Of a DNA stretch of 30,286 nucleotides, positions 15,030 through 23,025 are shown in pieces. The stretch comes from an uncultured Aquincola sp. (GTDB lineage: Bacteria > Pseudomonadota > Gammaproteobacteria > Burkholderiales > Burkholderiaceae). Under the pieces are notes generated by a model. That model worked only from the letters and a program-made list of their open reading frames with translations. It searched no databases and was not told where the DNA came from. Numbering within the stretch: position 1 is the stretch's first letter; each line of letters opens with the position of its first letter. The DNA lies in contig CAKZXL010000499.1 in NCBI GenBank assembly GCA_937883885.1, positions 1-30,286 of the forward strand. Reading direction: 5' to 3'. A program made the position numbers and the translations under genes.

Positions 15030-16702
15030 GCGGTCTCCCGGTGGGCATCGTTAGCAGCCACCACGAGGCGCTGAATCGACGACTTGTTGAACTGGAAGGA
15101 CAGCAGCGCCGAGGCCTGATAGCGGGTCATGCCAAAGTCGGCGCGCAGCGCCTGCGGCAGATACTGGAGTTGCTTCGCGGTCGGCGGCTCGTTCAGCCAA
15201 CGACGGGTCTTGTGCGCGGAGTCAGCCGACTCGCGGTCGTTCAGCCAGTCATCGGCTTTGGCCATGCAAACCGTGCGGTCGCCGACAGCCAACAAGCGTG
15301 GCTGCAGATCCTTACCTCCGCCCACGGCGTGCCAGCGCCCATTCAGGAAGAACACGCCACCCCAGGCGTTGAAGCCAGTCGCCATCAATGCGTCGTCGCA
15401 GCCGAACAGGTCGCACCAGCGGAAGTTGGAGCGATTGAGGAGATCGATCTCGGTCATCACGAAATCGGCCAGCGCATCTCCTTCTTCGGTGTTCTCGTTC
15501 TCCCAGACGAAGCCGCACAGCGGGCATTCGCGGCAGCCGAGCGGGACGGTGGCTTCACAGGACGGGCAGTCCTTGGTGGGCGCTTCGCCGTGATGCTGGT
15601 GTCCGTCGAGATTGACGTCCTGTTCCAGAGATCCGTGCATCAAGGTCGCGGTGCCGAAGTCCAGCACCACGCAGTCGGTCTTGATGACGCCGGGATGCTC
15701 GATAGGATCGATGGTGCGCAGGCCGCGCCCGATCATCTGAGTCAGCGTCGACTTGTGCGAGCTGGGTCGCAGCAGCACCACGCAGGAGGTGGGCGTGAAG
15801 TCGTAGCCTTCAGTCAGCACAGCCACATTGACCACGACTTGCGCGCTGCCGGATTCGTACTCGGCCAGGCGTGCCTTTCGCTCAGCATCAGACAGCTCGC
15901 CGTGCACGATCACGGCGGATACACCGGCATCCTGAAACGCCTGGCGCACACATTCGGCATGGGCGACGGTCGAGCAGAACACGATCGTCTTGCGGTCGCC
16001 GGCCTTCTCACGCCAATGACGGATCACGGCATCGGTGATAGGAGTCTTGTTGAGAATCGCCTCGACTTCCGTCATGTCGAAGTCAGTGGCCGTGCGCCGG
16101 ACCCGCGTCAACTGCTCCTGGGCGCCGACATCGATGACAAAGGTGCGTGGCGGCACGAGGTGGCCGGAGGCGATCAGCTCGCCGAGGGTGATTTGATCCG
16201 CGACGTTGCTGAAGACCTCCCGCAGTCCCTTGCCGTCACTGCGGGCAGGCGTCGCCGTCACCCCGAAGATCTGGGCGCGCGGGTTCTTGTCCAACACGCG
16301 GTCGATTACGCGGCGGTACGACGCCGAGGCTGCGTGATGCGCTTCATCGATCACCAGCAGATCGAGGATCGGGATGGCAGCGAGATGGTTGTCACGCGAC
16401 AGCGTTTGCACCATCGCGAACGTGGCGCGCCCGGACCAGGATTTGTCCTTGGCATCGAACACGGAGGTGCTGACGCCCGGATTCACCCGTGCAAACTTGG
16501 TCAGGTTTTGGCCGGTCAGTTCATCGCGATGAGCGAGGATGCAGGCCTTGGCATCTGGCTCGGCCAACAAGCTGCCGGCCACCGCCGACAGCATGATGGT
16601 CTTGCCCGACCCGGTGGGGCCAACAGATAGGGTGTTGCCGTGTTGGGCGAGCGCCGCCAAAGAGCGCTCGACCAGCAGGGCTTGGCGGGGGCGGAGCATC
16701 AT
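15026..16702 (-). CDS. DEAD/DEAH-box superfamily 2 helicase
   Basis: The protein of about 558 residues has Walker A GPTGSGKT (28-35), the DEAH box (119-122), GVTATPAR (motif III region) and a C-terminal helicase domain with VNVAVLTEGYD and QMIGRGLRT (motif VI arginine fingers). A CPSCEA/CRECPLCG zinc ribbon follows. It likely remodels replication forks or branched DNA for the phage. I chose the tandem ATG at 16702 or 16699, since the N-terminus MMLRPRQALLVERSL is typical of these proteins; the longer frame to 16825 overlaps the previous gene. Confidence 0.92.
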   Translation of the reverse strand: MMLRPRQALLVERSLAALAQHGNTLSVGPTGSGKTIMLSAVAGSLLAEPDAKACILAHRDELTGQNLTKFARVNPGVSTSVFDAKDKSWSGRATFAMVQTLSRDNHLAAIPILDLLVIDEAHHAASASYRRVIDRVLDKNPRAQIFGVTATPARSDGKGLREVFSNVADQITLGELIASGHLVPPRTFVIDVGAQEQLTRVRRTATDFDMTEVEAILNKTPITDAVIRHWREKAGDRKTIVFCSTVAHAECVRQAFQDAGVSAVIVHGELSDAERKARLAEYESGSAQVVVNVAVLTEGYDFTPTSCVVLLRPSSHKSTLTQMIGRGLRTIDPIEHPGVIKTDCVVLDFGTATLMHGSLEQDVNLDGHQHHGEAPTKDCPSCEATVPLGCRECPLCGFVWENENTEEGDALADFVMTEIDLLNRSNFRWCDLFGCDDALMATGFNAWGGVFFLNGRWHAVGGGKDLQPRLLAVGDRTVCMAKADDWLNDRESADSAHKTRRWLNEPPTAKQLQYLPQALRADFGMTRYQASALLSFQFNKSSIQRLVVAANDAHRETA

Positions 16703-16715
16703 GGCGGCGTCCCCT

Positions 16716-17321
16716 TTACTGTGCCCAGCTCGGGCGACCCGGCACGGAGGCACGGCCCGTGGCCTGGGCATACGCGTTCGACCCGTTTGCGGGTGCTGGC
16801 GCTTTCGCCGCTCCCTGCGCGCCACCCATGAGGGCGGCGTAGTCCTTGTGGTCGGGCGTGATCGCGGCCTTGATCACGCTCTTGTCTTGGCCGTTCTGGT
16901 CTTTGTCCCAGTCGACCTTGCCGAGAAACTCGATGCCATCGAGATCGGCAAACCCGCTGATGCGGCGCGCGTTCTGCGCGGCAGGACTGTTGTCGCCAGG
17001 ATGAACGCCGCGCGCTGAGTTGAGGATCGCCTTGACGAAGGTGCGGCCCATGTTGGCCCACTCAGGGCCTTTCGGACTGTGCAGGCCGATCAGCGACCAC
17101 ATCTTGCGACGGGCGAACTCACCCTCCATCACGACGAACTCGCAGTTCAGGTACACCGAGCCGGTGTTGTCGTTGCGGGTGGCGTAGCCGCCGGTCCATC
17201 CCTGCGACGGATCATCGAAGCCACCCGGCTTGATGGTCATGCGGACACGCACCAGCGCGCCTTTGGGGATAAGGTCGAAAGAGGTCTGTTCGGAGGCGGA
17301 ATTGAAATCGAAGTAGGTCAT
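16716..17321 (-). CDS. DUF669-like single-strand DNA-binding partner
   Basis: The protein has 201 residues. The N-terminal MTYFDFNSASEQTSFDLIPKG with VRVRMTIKPGG, and the later YLNCEFVVMEGEFARRKMWSLIGL, match DUF669-type phage proteins, which usually lie beside Sak4/RecA-like annealing ATPases and are thought to bind single-stranded DNA. The C-terminus is an Ala/Pro/Gly linker ending GRPSWAQ, similar in style to the flexible tail of single-strand binding proteins. The ATG at 17321 begins 2 bp after the ATPase stop. Confidence 0.82.
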   Translation of the reverse strand: MTYFDFNSASEQTSFDLIPKGALVRVRMTIKPGGFDDPSQGWTGGYATRNDNTGSVYLNCEFVVMEGEFARRKMWSLIGLHSPKGPEWANMGRTFVKAILNSARGVHPGDNSPAAQNARRISGFADLDGIEFLGKVDWDKDQNGQDKSVIKAAITPDHKDYAALMGGAQGAAKAPAPANGSNAYAQATGRASVPGRPSWAQ

Positions 17322-17323
17322 GA

Positions 17324-18199
17324 TCAGGACTCCTGAGTCGAAGTGGATTCGGGGATGGCAGCGGGCGCGGGGCGCGCGAAATCGAGCCGTTCGGTAGCGG
17401 GCCTGGCCGGGCCGGCGATCTTTTCCATGAGGCGGCCGAGGTGTGGCTCCTCGATCGGATCGAGCCGCCCGGAGCGGTCCTTGGCGGGGTAGCCCCATGC
17501 GTTCAGCGTGTGGCAGACGAAGGCGCGGTAACTGGCGCCGTCATCGGCCTTCAGCTCGGCCAGGGTGACGACCTCATCGACGATGCCGGGCAGTTCCAGG
17601 CCGGTCTTGGAGCCGTCGATCTGCAGCGAGAACACCCGGCGATTGAAATCGTCGAGGCGCTCGTCGAGGATGCCGACGAACCAGACGTTCTTGCCGCGCG
17701 TGTGCTGCAGGTGGGTCAGCCAGGCGATCATTTCCTGGCCCATCAGCCCATACGCACCCCGGCTGTCGGGTTTGCCGGTCTTCTCGGAGTAGGCCTGGGG
17801 CTGGCCTTTGCACCATTGCAGGCACAGGCGACCGGCCACGGTGATGGAGTCGACGAACACGGTGTCGTACTTGTCCAGCACGACCGGATCGCCGAAGCGC
17901 GCACACACGGCATCGAAGTGGGCCTGACTGAACGGCTGGTCGTCACGCAGCGCCGGGTTCGGTCCGCCGATGTACACCGCGAAGTCACGACACTCCTGCC
18001 AGGTGCGCGGACGGATCGTGTCGCCCGCCCAGCCCTCGACAGCCAGATCTCCAGCTTCAAGGTCGAAGAAGAGAGTGGCCGTGGGTTTCAGCGTCCAGAG
18101 TTGCGAGGTCTTGCCGATGCCGCTCTTGCCGACGAGCACGCCTTTCACGCCACGGCGCTCGGCCAGACGCTGGTCTGCAGTAATGATGGGGAGGCTCAT
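17324..18199 (-). CDS. Sak4-like AAA ATPase (single-strand annealing/recombination)
   Basis: This 291-residue ATPase has Walker A GKSGIGKTS near 24-32, a Walker B-like YDTVFVDSITVAG and the LFFDLEAGDLA strand common in AAA_24/Sak4 proteins. These RecA-core phage enzymes promote annealing during phage recombination, usually with a DUF669-type partner, as here. The C-terminal tail is rich in Ala/Pro and Ser/Thr. Its ATG overlaps the stop of the upstream small gene (ATGA). Confidence 0.9.
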   Translation of the reverse strand: MSLPIITADQRLAERRGVKGVLVGKSGIGKTSQLWTLKPTATLFFDLEAGDLAVEGWAGDTIRPRTWQECRDFAVYIGGPNPALRDDQPFSQAHFDAVCARFGDPVVLDKYDTVFVDSITVAGRLCLQWCKGQPQAYSEKTGKPDSRGAYGLMGQEMIAWLTHLQHTRGKNVWFVGILDERLDDFNRRVFSLQIDGSKTGLELPGIVDEVVTLAELKADDGASYRAFVCHTLNAWGYPAKDRSGRLDPIEEPHLGRLMEKIAGPARPATERLDFARPAPAAIPESTSTQES

Positions 18200-18510
18200 T
18201 TGCCGGCCTCCTCGGTGCTGATGCTGGCGAACGCGTCAGCAACGGTGGTCATACCGAGCGCGCCACGCTTGCGGGCCATCTCGTACAGGTCACGCAGACC
18301 ACTCAGACGGCGATGGATCAGACGGGATTCCGACTCCATGCCTTGGATCGCGAATGCCAGGTCATCGATGGTGGCGTCCTCAAGGCGACGCACGACTTCG
18401 TCGGGGCGATTGCCGTCCAGCGCCGGGATGCGGATGTTTTCAGGCAGATCACGGAGATACAGTTCGGGCTGCTTGCGCAGCAGTTCGAGTAGCGTAGGTT
18501 TGGTTTTCAT
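18196..18510 (-). CDS. Hypothetical helical phage protein
   Basis: This 104-residue protein begins MKTKPTLLELLRKQPELYLR and contains LPENIRIPALDGNRPDEVVRRLEDATIDDLAFAIQGMESESRLIHRRLSGLRDL. It is nearly all helical and charged, with no enzyme motif. I know similar small proteins next to Sak4-like genes but no assigned function. I took the ATG at 18510, preceded by AGGAGTAATC. It is overlapped by the ATPase gene and lies 5 bp after the preceding gene. Confidence 0.72.
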   Translation of the reverse strand: MKTKPTLLELLRKQPELYLRDLPENIRIPALDGNRPDEVVRRLEDATIDDLAFAIQGMESESRLIHRRLSGLRDLYEMARKRGALGMTTVADAFASISTEEAGK

Positions 18511-18515
18511 GGTGA

Positions 18516-18986
18516 TTACTCCTGAAGCAGAGCGAGACGAAAGCCCGGCTTGCCGGTCTTGAGGGTGCGTGCCGGGGCGAAGGCGTTCTTGAGCGACTCG
18601 GGCCACGAGTTGAACTTGGTTTCCGAAATCCGGTAGCTGATCTCCACGTACTCGGACGGGTCGTCACCGTTGGCGGCGATGCGCTGGGTGATCTCGGCAA
18701 GCCGCTTCTGATCCCAGTCGACTTTCTTGGGCAGATCGGCAGTGATGCGGACGTGCCCGTCGTCGAAATGGACGACGCCGGTATCCTTGCCAGCTGCCAG
18801 GCGGAGTTGGTGGGCGCGGTCGGCGTACTTGAGGTCCAGTGCGCGATCGACGTGCTCGACGATCGCCTTGGCAGCGGCGAGAAGATCAGCAGCGTCGTTC
18901 TTGAGCTGGAACAGGGACTCGCTGGCAAGCGCAGCTAGTTCGCCGGCCGGGGTGGTCAGGACTTCGTCGGGGGAGATGCGGTTCAC
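18516..18986 (-). CDS. Hypothetical phage early protein
   Basis: The protein has 156 residues and starts MNRISPDEVLTTPAGELAAL. The first half is helical (LFQLKNDAADLLAAAKAIVEHVDRALDLKYADRAHQLR). The second half has VVHFDDGHVRITADLPKKVDWDQKRLAEITQRIA and YVEISYRISETKFNSWPESLKNAFAPART. This pattern recurs in phage early regions, but I cannot name a function. Nuclease-inhibitor or recombination-accessory roles are only guesses. The start overlaps the stop of the regulator gene at 18983. Confidence 0.75.
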   Translation of the reverse strand: MNRISPDEVLTTPAGELAALASESLFQLKNDAADLLAAAKAIVEHVDRALDLKYADRAHQLRLAAGKDTGVVHFDDGHVRITADLPKKVDWDQKRLAEITQRIAANGDDPSEYVEISYRISETKFNSWPESLKNAFAPARTLKTGKPGFRLALLQE

Positions 18987-19195
18987 AGCGCACCTCCCGC
19001 ATTGACGCGTTCAGAGGTGCTCTTGCGCAGGCTCTCGGCCTCGTAGGCTTCGATGTCCTCGATGCGGTAAGCGACACGACCCTGCAGCTTCAGGAATACC
19101 GGGCCGATACCTTCGGAGCGCCAGCGTTCAAGCGTGGCTTCGCTGACTCCCCAACGTTCGGCCAATTGGCCTTGATTCAGATGTTTGACACTCAC
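18983..19195 (-). CDS. AlpA/excisionase-like small DNA-binding protein
   Basis: The 70-residue product reads VKHLNQGQLAERWGVSEATLERWRSEGIGPVFLKLQGRVAYRIEDIEAYEAES. This is a MerR-like winged helix as in AlpA and excisionase proteins, with the typical L-A-x-R-W-G-V-S...L-x-R-W-R helix-turn-helix and the R-Y-R wing. The start is a GTG at 19195 with GAAGGAG 7 bp upstream. As first gene of the early operon it may regulate it or assist excision with the serine recombinase. Confidence 0.85.
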   Translation of the reverse strand: MSVKHLNQGQLAERWGVSEATLERWRSEGIGPVFLKLQGRVAYRIEDIEAYEAESLRKSTSERVNAGGAL

Positions 19196-19377
19196 GATGC
19201 ACTCCTTCTGGTTGTTGCGAATTCGTGAGGTCAGTTTCGAAGTCGGCCTGTGCGGGCGTCTGCCGCCGCCATGTACGGGCTGATGTACGGGCGCAGCTTC
19301 TGCGGGGAAAAGCGGGGCCCAGAAAGCAAAAAACCGCCCGAAGGCGGTTGTGCGTGGTGCTGCCAACTGGTGGCCGG
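19196..19377 (-). promoter_or_regulatory. Early-operon leader region
   Basis: This gap must hold the promoter for the minus-strand operon that starts at 19195. It contains a 12-bp-spaced direct repeat of ATGTACGGGC (19271-19280 and 19283-19292), which could be a regulator site, and the terminator of the preceding unit. I found no strong -35/-10 pair. Confidence 0.4.
19328..19349 (-). terminator. Intrinsic terminator of the unknown two-gene unit
   Basis: On the minus strand, AACCGCC and GGCGGTT form a 7-bp stem with a four-base loop, followed by TTTTTTGC. This is a textbook intrinsic terminator just downstream of the gene at 19378, separating it from the phage early operon. Confidence 0.85.
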
Positions 19378-20382
19378 TCAATCTCGGCGGAAGCCATACT
19401 TCCCCTTTTCAGGGTTGTCGATGTAGTCCTCCCAGTCGGTGTTGCCACTGAACAGGTTCTGCATGCGCTGACTGCGCGCCGTCTTCTTATCTGCATAGGC
19501 TGCGTCGAGAATTTCAGCGGCTGGGAGAATCCACCTGTCGTTGATGGCCTGCTCGAACATGTAGCGGACTGCCGCAGCCTGGCGCTCGCCTTTGATCGTC
19601 CAGGGCTTAGTCTTTGTGCGGATAGTCAGCGTGTTGGTGTATTCGTCAAAGTGCACCGGCAACACGGGTCGGATCGCGCCATCGGGTGGTGCGACCAGGA
19701 TGCGGTGCAGCAGATCCATGTCGATGCATGGCGTTGCGACATAGTTGACGATTGCTTCTCGAAGCGACGCAAAGCGGTAGCTGCGCGGTGGGCGAACAAA
19801 CTGCGGCAACACACCGCCAGACGACAAAATCAGGCCTTGGTCAGGAAGACTTGTCTGGCTGAAGTGGCGAAAAACCTCTTCGATGGAGTGCGCCAAGCCG
19901 CGAACGAGCCAGACGTCTGTCAAGGCGTGCCCGATTCGTGCCTTTCCCAAATGCCAAAGGGCATCGTCCAGCAGCGGCGCATCAATTCCTTTTCGCAAAG
20001 CCTGCGCGATACCCAGGAGATCGGCGATGGTGCTCAGGATTGCAGCTGGCCGAACGCTGTAGATGGCGACCTCGGCAGCGGGGACAGACTTCCACCGAAA
20101 GGTCTCAGGGCAGCGGTAGCGATACCGATCAGCTTGGTCATCTTCAGTCAGGTCGACTTGAACGAGATCATCATCAAGCGATGCTGGGTAGCTCCCGGCG
20201 TAGCCAACGCAGTCGGTCCACTGCTCCAGCAGCTTCGGCGTCAAAGATGTCCGCCGAAGGACACTCCACCCGGGTACCCCACGAAGCCGCTGTCCGTCGC
20301 CGTCGGCAATCGGCTGCCCAGACTGTTCGAACAGGTCGATCAGATCAAGCAGCGACTGTGTCGGCAGGGGCTTCGACGACAT
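19378..20382 (-). CDS. Unknown protein B of XRE/ImmA-linked pair
   Basis: I do not recognise this 334-residue protein. The N-terminus (MSSKPLPTQSLLDLIDLFEQ) is helical. A middle part with CPETFRWKSVPAAEVAIYSVRPAAILSTIADLLGI looks alpha/beta. The C-terminal 100 residues (VHFDEYTNTLTIRTKTKPWTIKGERQAAAVRYMFEQAINDRWILPAAEILDAAY) resemble a winged-helix unit of the kind attached to response regulators and some defence proteins. No nuclease, ATPase or membrane motif is visible. It overlaps the upstream gene by 38 bp, so the two are co-translated. A strong terminator follows. Confidence 0.78.
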   Translation of the reverse strand: MSSKPLPTQSLLDLIDLFEQSGQPIADGDGQRLRGVPGWSVLRRTSLTPKLLEQWTDCVGYAGSYPASLDDDLVQVDLTEDDQADRYRYRCPETFRWKSVPAAEVAIYSVRPAAILSTIADLLGIAQALRKGIDAPLLDDALWHLGKARIGHALTDVWLVRGLAHSIEEVFRHFSQTSLPDQGLILSSGGVLPQFVRPPRSYRFASLREAIVNYVATPCIDMDLLHRILVAPPDGAIRPVLPVHFDEYTNTLTIRTKTKPWTIKGERQAAAVRYMFEQAINDRWILPAAEILDAAYADKKTARSQRMQNLFSGNTDWEDYIDNPEKGKYGFRRD

Positions 20383-21574
20383 GGCCGATCTCCTTCACCA
20401 GATGCCATTTGGCCAGCAGTCGGTCGCACAGCGCCCGGTCCTTTTCTCTCTTGGTCTTGATGTTGCACTTGTTGTCGTCGCGCAGGATCACGGTAATCGT
20501 CCGTGCGCGGTCCTTGCCGACTTTTTTCAGCTTGATGGACAGCTTGGCGTAGTTGAGGTGGTGATCGCGGAAGTCGAAGGTGGGGCCGATCAACGACCGG
20601 GCGGCCGCGTAGATGTCATCGACGTCCTTGGTCCAGATCTTCACCAGGAGCGACCGACCATTGCCAGCGGCGTAGCCGAGCTCAACGACCTTGACGAACG
20701 CTACCGGCTCGCCGGATAAGTCGAAATTTCGCAGCGCCGCCAAGCTCTGGTAGTCGTATTGCTTGAGCGGGATCTTCTCGCCGGTGATGGGCGATTGCAG
20801 CAGGGAGTCGGCCACGATGCGCGCCAATGCTTCCCGCCCCGCCGTATCTTTCGACAGCACCTCCAGGTGCCCATTGGCCGGCTCGTAAGTGATGTGCGAA
20901 GACACCGCCCGGATCACCTCCTGGGACACCAGTTCGCTCGCCTGCACGCAGTCGATGATTTCCGGTGGGCGGTTGTGATGGATGCTGATCTGGTACAGAT
21001 CCACGTCCTCGCCGGTCTGCGTGTCGGGCCGCAGACGCTTGAAGATCTGGATCGCGACCGCGTCATCGGAGCACCCGAGTTGCTGGGCGACGGTTTGGTG
21101 GAACGCCGCCTTGGCCGTCGCGTCGTCGAGTACTGCCAGGTTGGCAGGTGCCATGAAACCGGAGTAGCAGGAGGCGCTTTGCCGAAACACGTCGGCCTGC
21201 CGGGCGTTCAGCGCTTCCTCGAAGAGTGCGGGTTCATGGACATGGAGCCACAGCGCCCGCTGGTACTGGTTCGGGATCGCGGCGAAGGTTTCCCGGGCGG
21301 CGTCATCAAAGATGTCGTCCTTGAAGCCGTCGATGACGTCCTGGCCGGCGCCGTCCGACAGCAGCACGATCCGTTCGGCCACTTCTTCGATCCGTTGCCG
21401 CTCGCCCACACCAAGAGCCGCGAGCACAGCCTCCATCTGTTCACGCTGTTCTTTCTTGGGCTTCTTGGCGTCCACATCCGGCATGGCCAGACTGAACTCG
21501 TCCACCATGAATTCACGGAACACCGCCGGCGGCAGGTGGCCCAGGAGCTTGCTCAGGTTTTCTGCATCGTTCAT
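20345..21574 (-). CDS. Unknown protein A of XRE/ImmA-linked pair
   Basis: The 409-residue protein starts MNDAENLSKLLGHLPPAVFR and has no family I can name. It contains a Lys-rich KKPKKEQREQMEAVLAALGVGERQRIEEVAERIVLLSD helical region, LYQISIHHNRPPEIIDCVQ in the middle, and a basic C-terminal part with FDFRDHHLNYAKLSIKLKK and TITVILRDDNKCNIKTKREKD. The mixed helical and beta layout gives no catalytic clue; the basic C-terminus could bind nucleic acid. The ATG at 21574 has GAGGGG upstream. It faces the XRE repressor gene across a 205-bp regulatory gap with a palindromic operator. Confidence 0.8.
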   Translation of the reverse strand: MNDAENLSKLLGHLPPAVFREFMVDEFSLAMPDVDAKKPKKEQREQMEAVLAALGVGERQRIEEVAERIVLLSDGAGQDVIDGFKDDIFDDAARETFAAIPNQYQRALWLHVHEPALFEEALNARQADVFRQSASCYSGFMAPANLAVLDDATAKAAFHQTVAQQLGCSDDAVAIQIFKRLRPDTQTGEDVDLYQISIHHNRPPEIIDCVQASELVSQEVIRAVSSHITYEPANGHLEVLSKDTAGREALARIVADSLLQSPITGEKIPLKQYDYQSLAALRNFDLSGEPVAFVKVVELGYAAGNGRSLLVKIWTKDVDDIYAAARSLIGPTFDFRDHHLNYAKLSIKLKKVGKDRARTITVILRDDNKCNIKTKREKDRALCDRLLAKWHLVKEIGHVVEAPADTVAA

Positions 21575-21779
21575 CTACATACCCCTCAAAAGGTTTGGAT
21601 TGGCTTGGTATCAGCCCCGACGGCCCCTTCTTCTTGTTGGGGTGTGCAGACCGATGACGTTCGGTGTACCGAACGATTGTGATTGTCTCGGAGCGGTTAG
21701 GGGTTTGTCAAGCAGGTACGAATTCGTTCGGCGTAGTGGTATTATTTTCGGCCTGACGCGAACACATGAGGAGATAACG
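21575..21779. promoter_or_regulatory. Divergent control region between unknown pair and XRE gene
   Basis: This gap serves two divergent units. On the plus strand an extended -10 (TGGTATTAT, core 21740-21745) lies 35 bp before the GTG of the XRE gene, with no clear -35. The palindromic operator at 21658 and a second CGTTCGG half-site at 21725-21731, inside ACGAATTCGT (21718-21727), just upstream of the -10, suggest autoregulation by the XRE protein. Confidence 0.6.
21658..21675. promoter_or_regulatory. 18-bp palindromic operator
   Basis: CGTTCGGTGTACCGAACG has perfect 8-bp arms around a 2-bp centre. Its half-site CGTTCGG recurs at 21725. It is the best candidate binding site for the adjacent XRE repressor. 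Confidence 0.75.
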
Positions 21780-22100
21780 GTGCCATCGCCCCTGGGGGAC
21801 AAGATCCGCGCATTGCGGAAGCAGAAGAAGCTCAGCCTGGAGCAGTTGGCCGAGCTGACGGACTCCAGCAAGAGCTACATCTGGGAGCTGGAGAACAAGG
21901 ACGATCCGAAACCATCGGCCGACAAGATCGGCAAGATCGCCGCCGTCCTCGATGTCACCACGGAGTTCCTGTTGACCGAATCGGCCGCCACGCCGGACGA
22001 GCAAGTGCTCGATGAGGCTTTCTTCCGCAAGTACAAAACCATGTCGGAGCCGGACAAGAAGAAGATCCGCAAGATCCTCGATGCCTGGGAAGATGAATGA
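21780..22100 (+). CDS. XRE-family repressor (ImmR-like)
   Basis: The 106-residue protein has a classic N-terminal helix-turn-helix: LGDKIRALRKQKKLSLEQLAELTDSSKSYIWELEN, then KPSADKIGKIAAVLDVTTEFLL. The C-terminus (DEAFFRKYKTMSEPDKKKIRKILDAWEDE) is typical of repressors paired with ImmA/IrrE proteases. The start is a GTG at 21780 with GAGGAG about 8 bp upstream. Its TGA overlaps the start of the protease gene (ATGA). It likely represses itself and the divergent unit, and may be the lysogeny repressor of the element. Confidence 0.93.
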   Translation: MPSPLGDKIRALRKQKKLSLEQLAELTDSSKSYIWELENKDDPKPSADKIGKIAAVLDVTTEFLLTESAATPDEQVLDEAFFRKYKTMSEPDKKKIRKILDAWEDE

Positions 22101-23008
22101 CGGATGCGAAGAAGCCCATGGCCGAGGCCAATCGCATCTCGTCCATGCTCAACACGGTTCTCGGTGCGGATCGCTTTCCGGTCAAGGTTGACGAGCTGGC
22201 GCTGGAGTATTCCCGCCAGTGCTTCTCAGACTCGCCGATCGACAAGGTCCAGGGCGAAGATCTCGACGGTTTCGATGGTCTGCTGAAAGCCAACAAGGCG
22301 CGCTCGAAGTGGTTGGTCCTCTACAACAGCGCCACCCCGTCGGAAGGCCGCAAGCGCTTCACGATCGCGCATGAATTCGGTCACTACATCTTGCACCGCC
22401 ACCAGCAAGACCTGTTCGAATGCGGCGACGACGACATCGAGACTGGGGACAACAACGAGCGCGACATCGAGGCCGAGGCGGATCTGTTCGCTTCGACCCT
22501 GCTGATGCCGCTGGACGACTTTCGGCGCCAGGTCGACGGGCAACCGATCAGCTTCGATCTGCTCGGTCACTGCGCCGATCGCTACGGGGTCTCGCTGACG
22601 GCTGCCGCCCTGCGCTGGACCGAGATCGCTCCCAAGCGCGCCATACTGGTGGCCAGCCGCGACGATCACATGCTCTGGGCCAAGTCGAACAAGGCAGCGC
22701 TCAGGTCCGGCGCCTACTTCGCGACGCGCAAGAACACCATCGAGCTGCCGCACGATGCGCTGGCGCACAGCTACAACGCCTTTGGCATGGCCGACAGCCA
22801 GACAGGGCGTGCCCAGTCCTGGTTTGTCCGTGAACCCGCCAGCATGCCGGTCACGGAGATGACGCGCGTCGCGGGTCAGTACGACTACACGCTGACACTG
22901 CTATTGCTGCCTGAGGCCGAGTGGCAGGGAGCGCGGCACGATGATGAGGAACCGGAGGAAGACACTTACGACCGCTTCATCCGCAATGGCCAGTACCCGG
23001 TTCGATAG
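22097..23008 (+). CDS. ImmA/IrrE-family metallopeptidase
   Basis: This 303-residue zinc protease has HEFGH at residues 92-96, the metal-binding HExxH motif within RFTIAHEFGHYILH. DIEAEADLFASTLLMP, about 30 residues on, supplies the third ligand (Glu). The family cleaves cognate XRE repressors on DNA damage or other signals, as in ImmR/ImmA of ICEBs1 and DdrO/IrrE. The C-terminal half (residues 170-290) may sense the signal. Translational coupling to the XRE gene supports the pairing. Confidence 0.93.
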   Translation: MTDAKKPMAEANRISSMLNTVLGADRFPVKVDELALEYSRQCFSDSPIDKVQGEDLDGFDGLLKANKARSKWLVLYNSATPSEGRKRFTIAHEFGHYILHRHQQDLFECGDDDIETGDNNERDIEAEADLFASTLLMPLDDFRRQVDGQPISFDLLGHCADRYGVSLTAAALRWTEIAPKRAILVASRDDHMLWAKSNKAALRSGAYFATRKNTIELPHDALAHSYNAFGMADSQTGRAQSWFVREPASMPVTEMTRVAGQYDYTLTLLLLPEAEWQGARHDDEEPEEDTYDRFIRNGQYPVR

Positions 23009-23025
23009 CTGATGGCGGATCGATC

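Noticed and set aside
15041..16630. Open frame of 529 codons on the plus strand
   Set aside because: It is antisense to the DEAD/DEAH helicase, which has all expected motifs. There is no recognisable domain in the plus frame.
21705..21745. TTGTCA as the -35 of the XRE promoter
   Set aside because: It is 29 bp from the TATTAT -10, too far. An extended -10 promoter without a clear -35 fits better.
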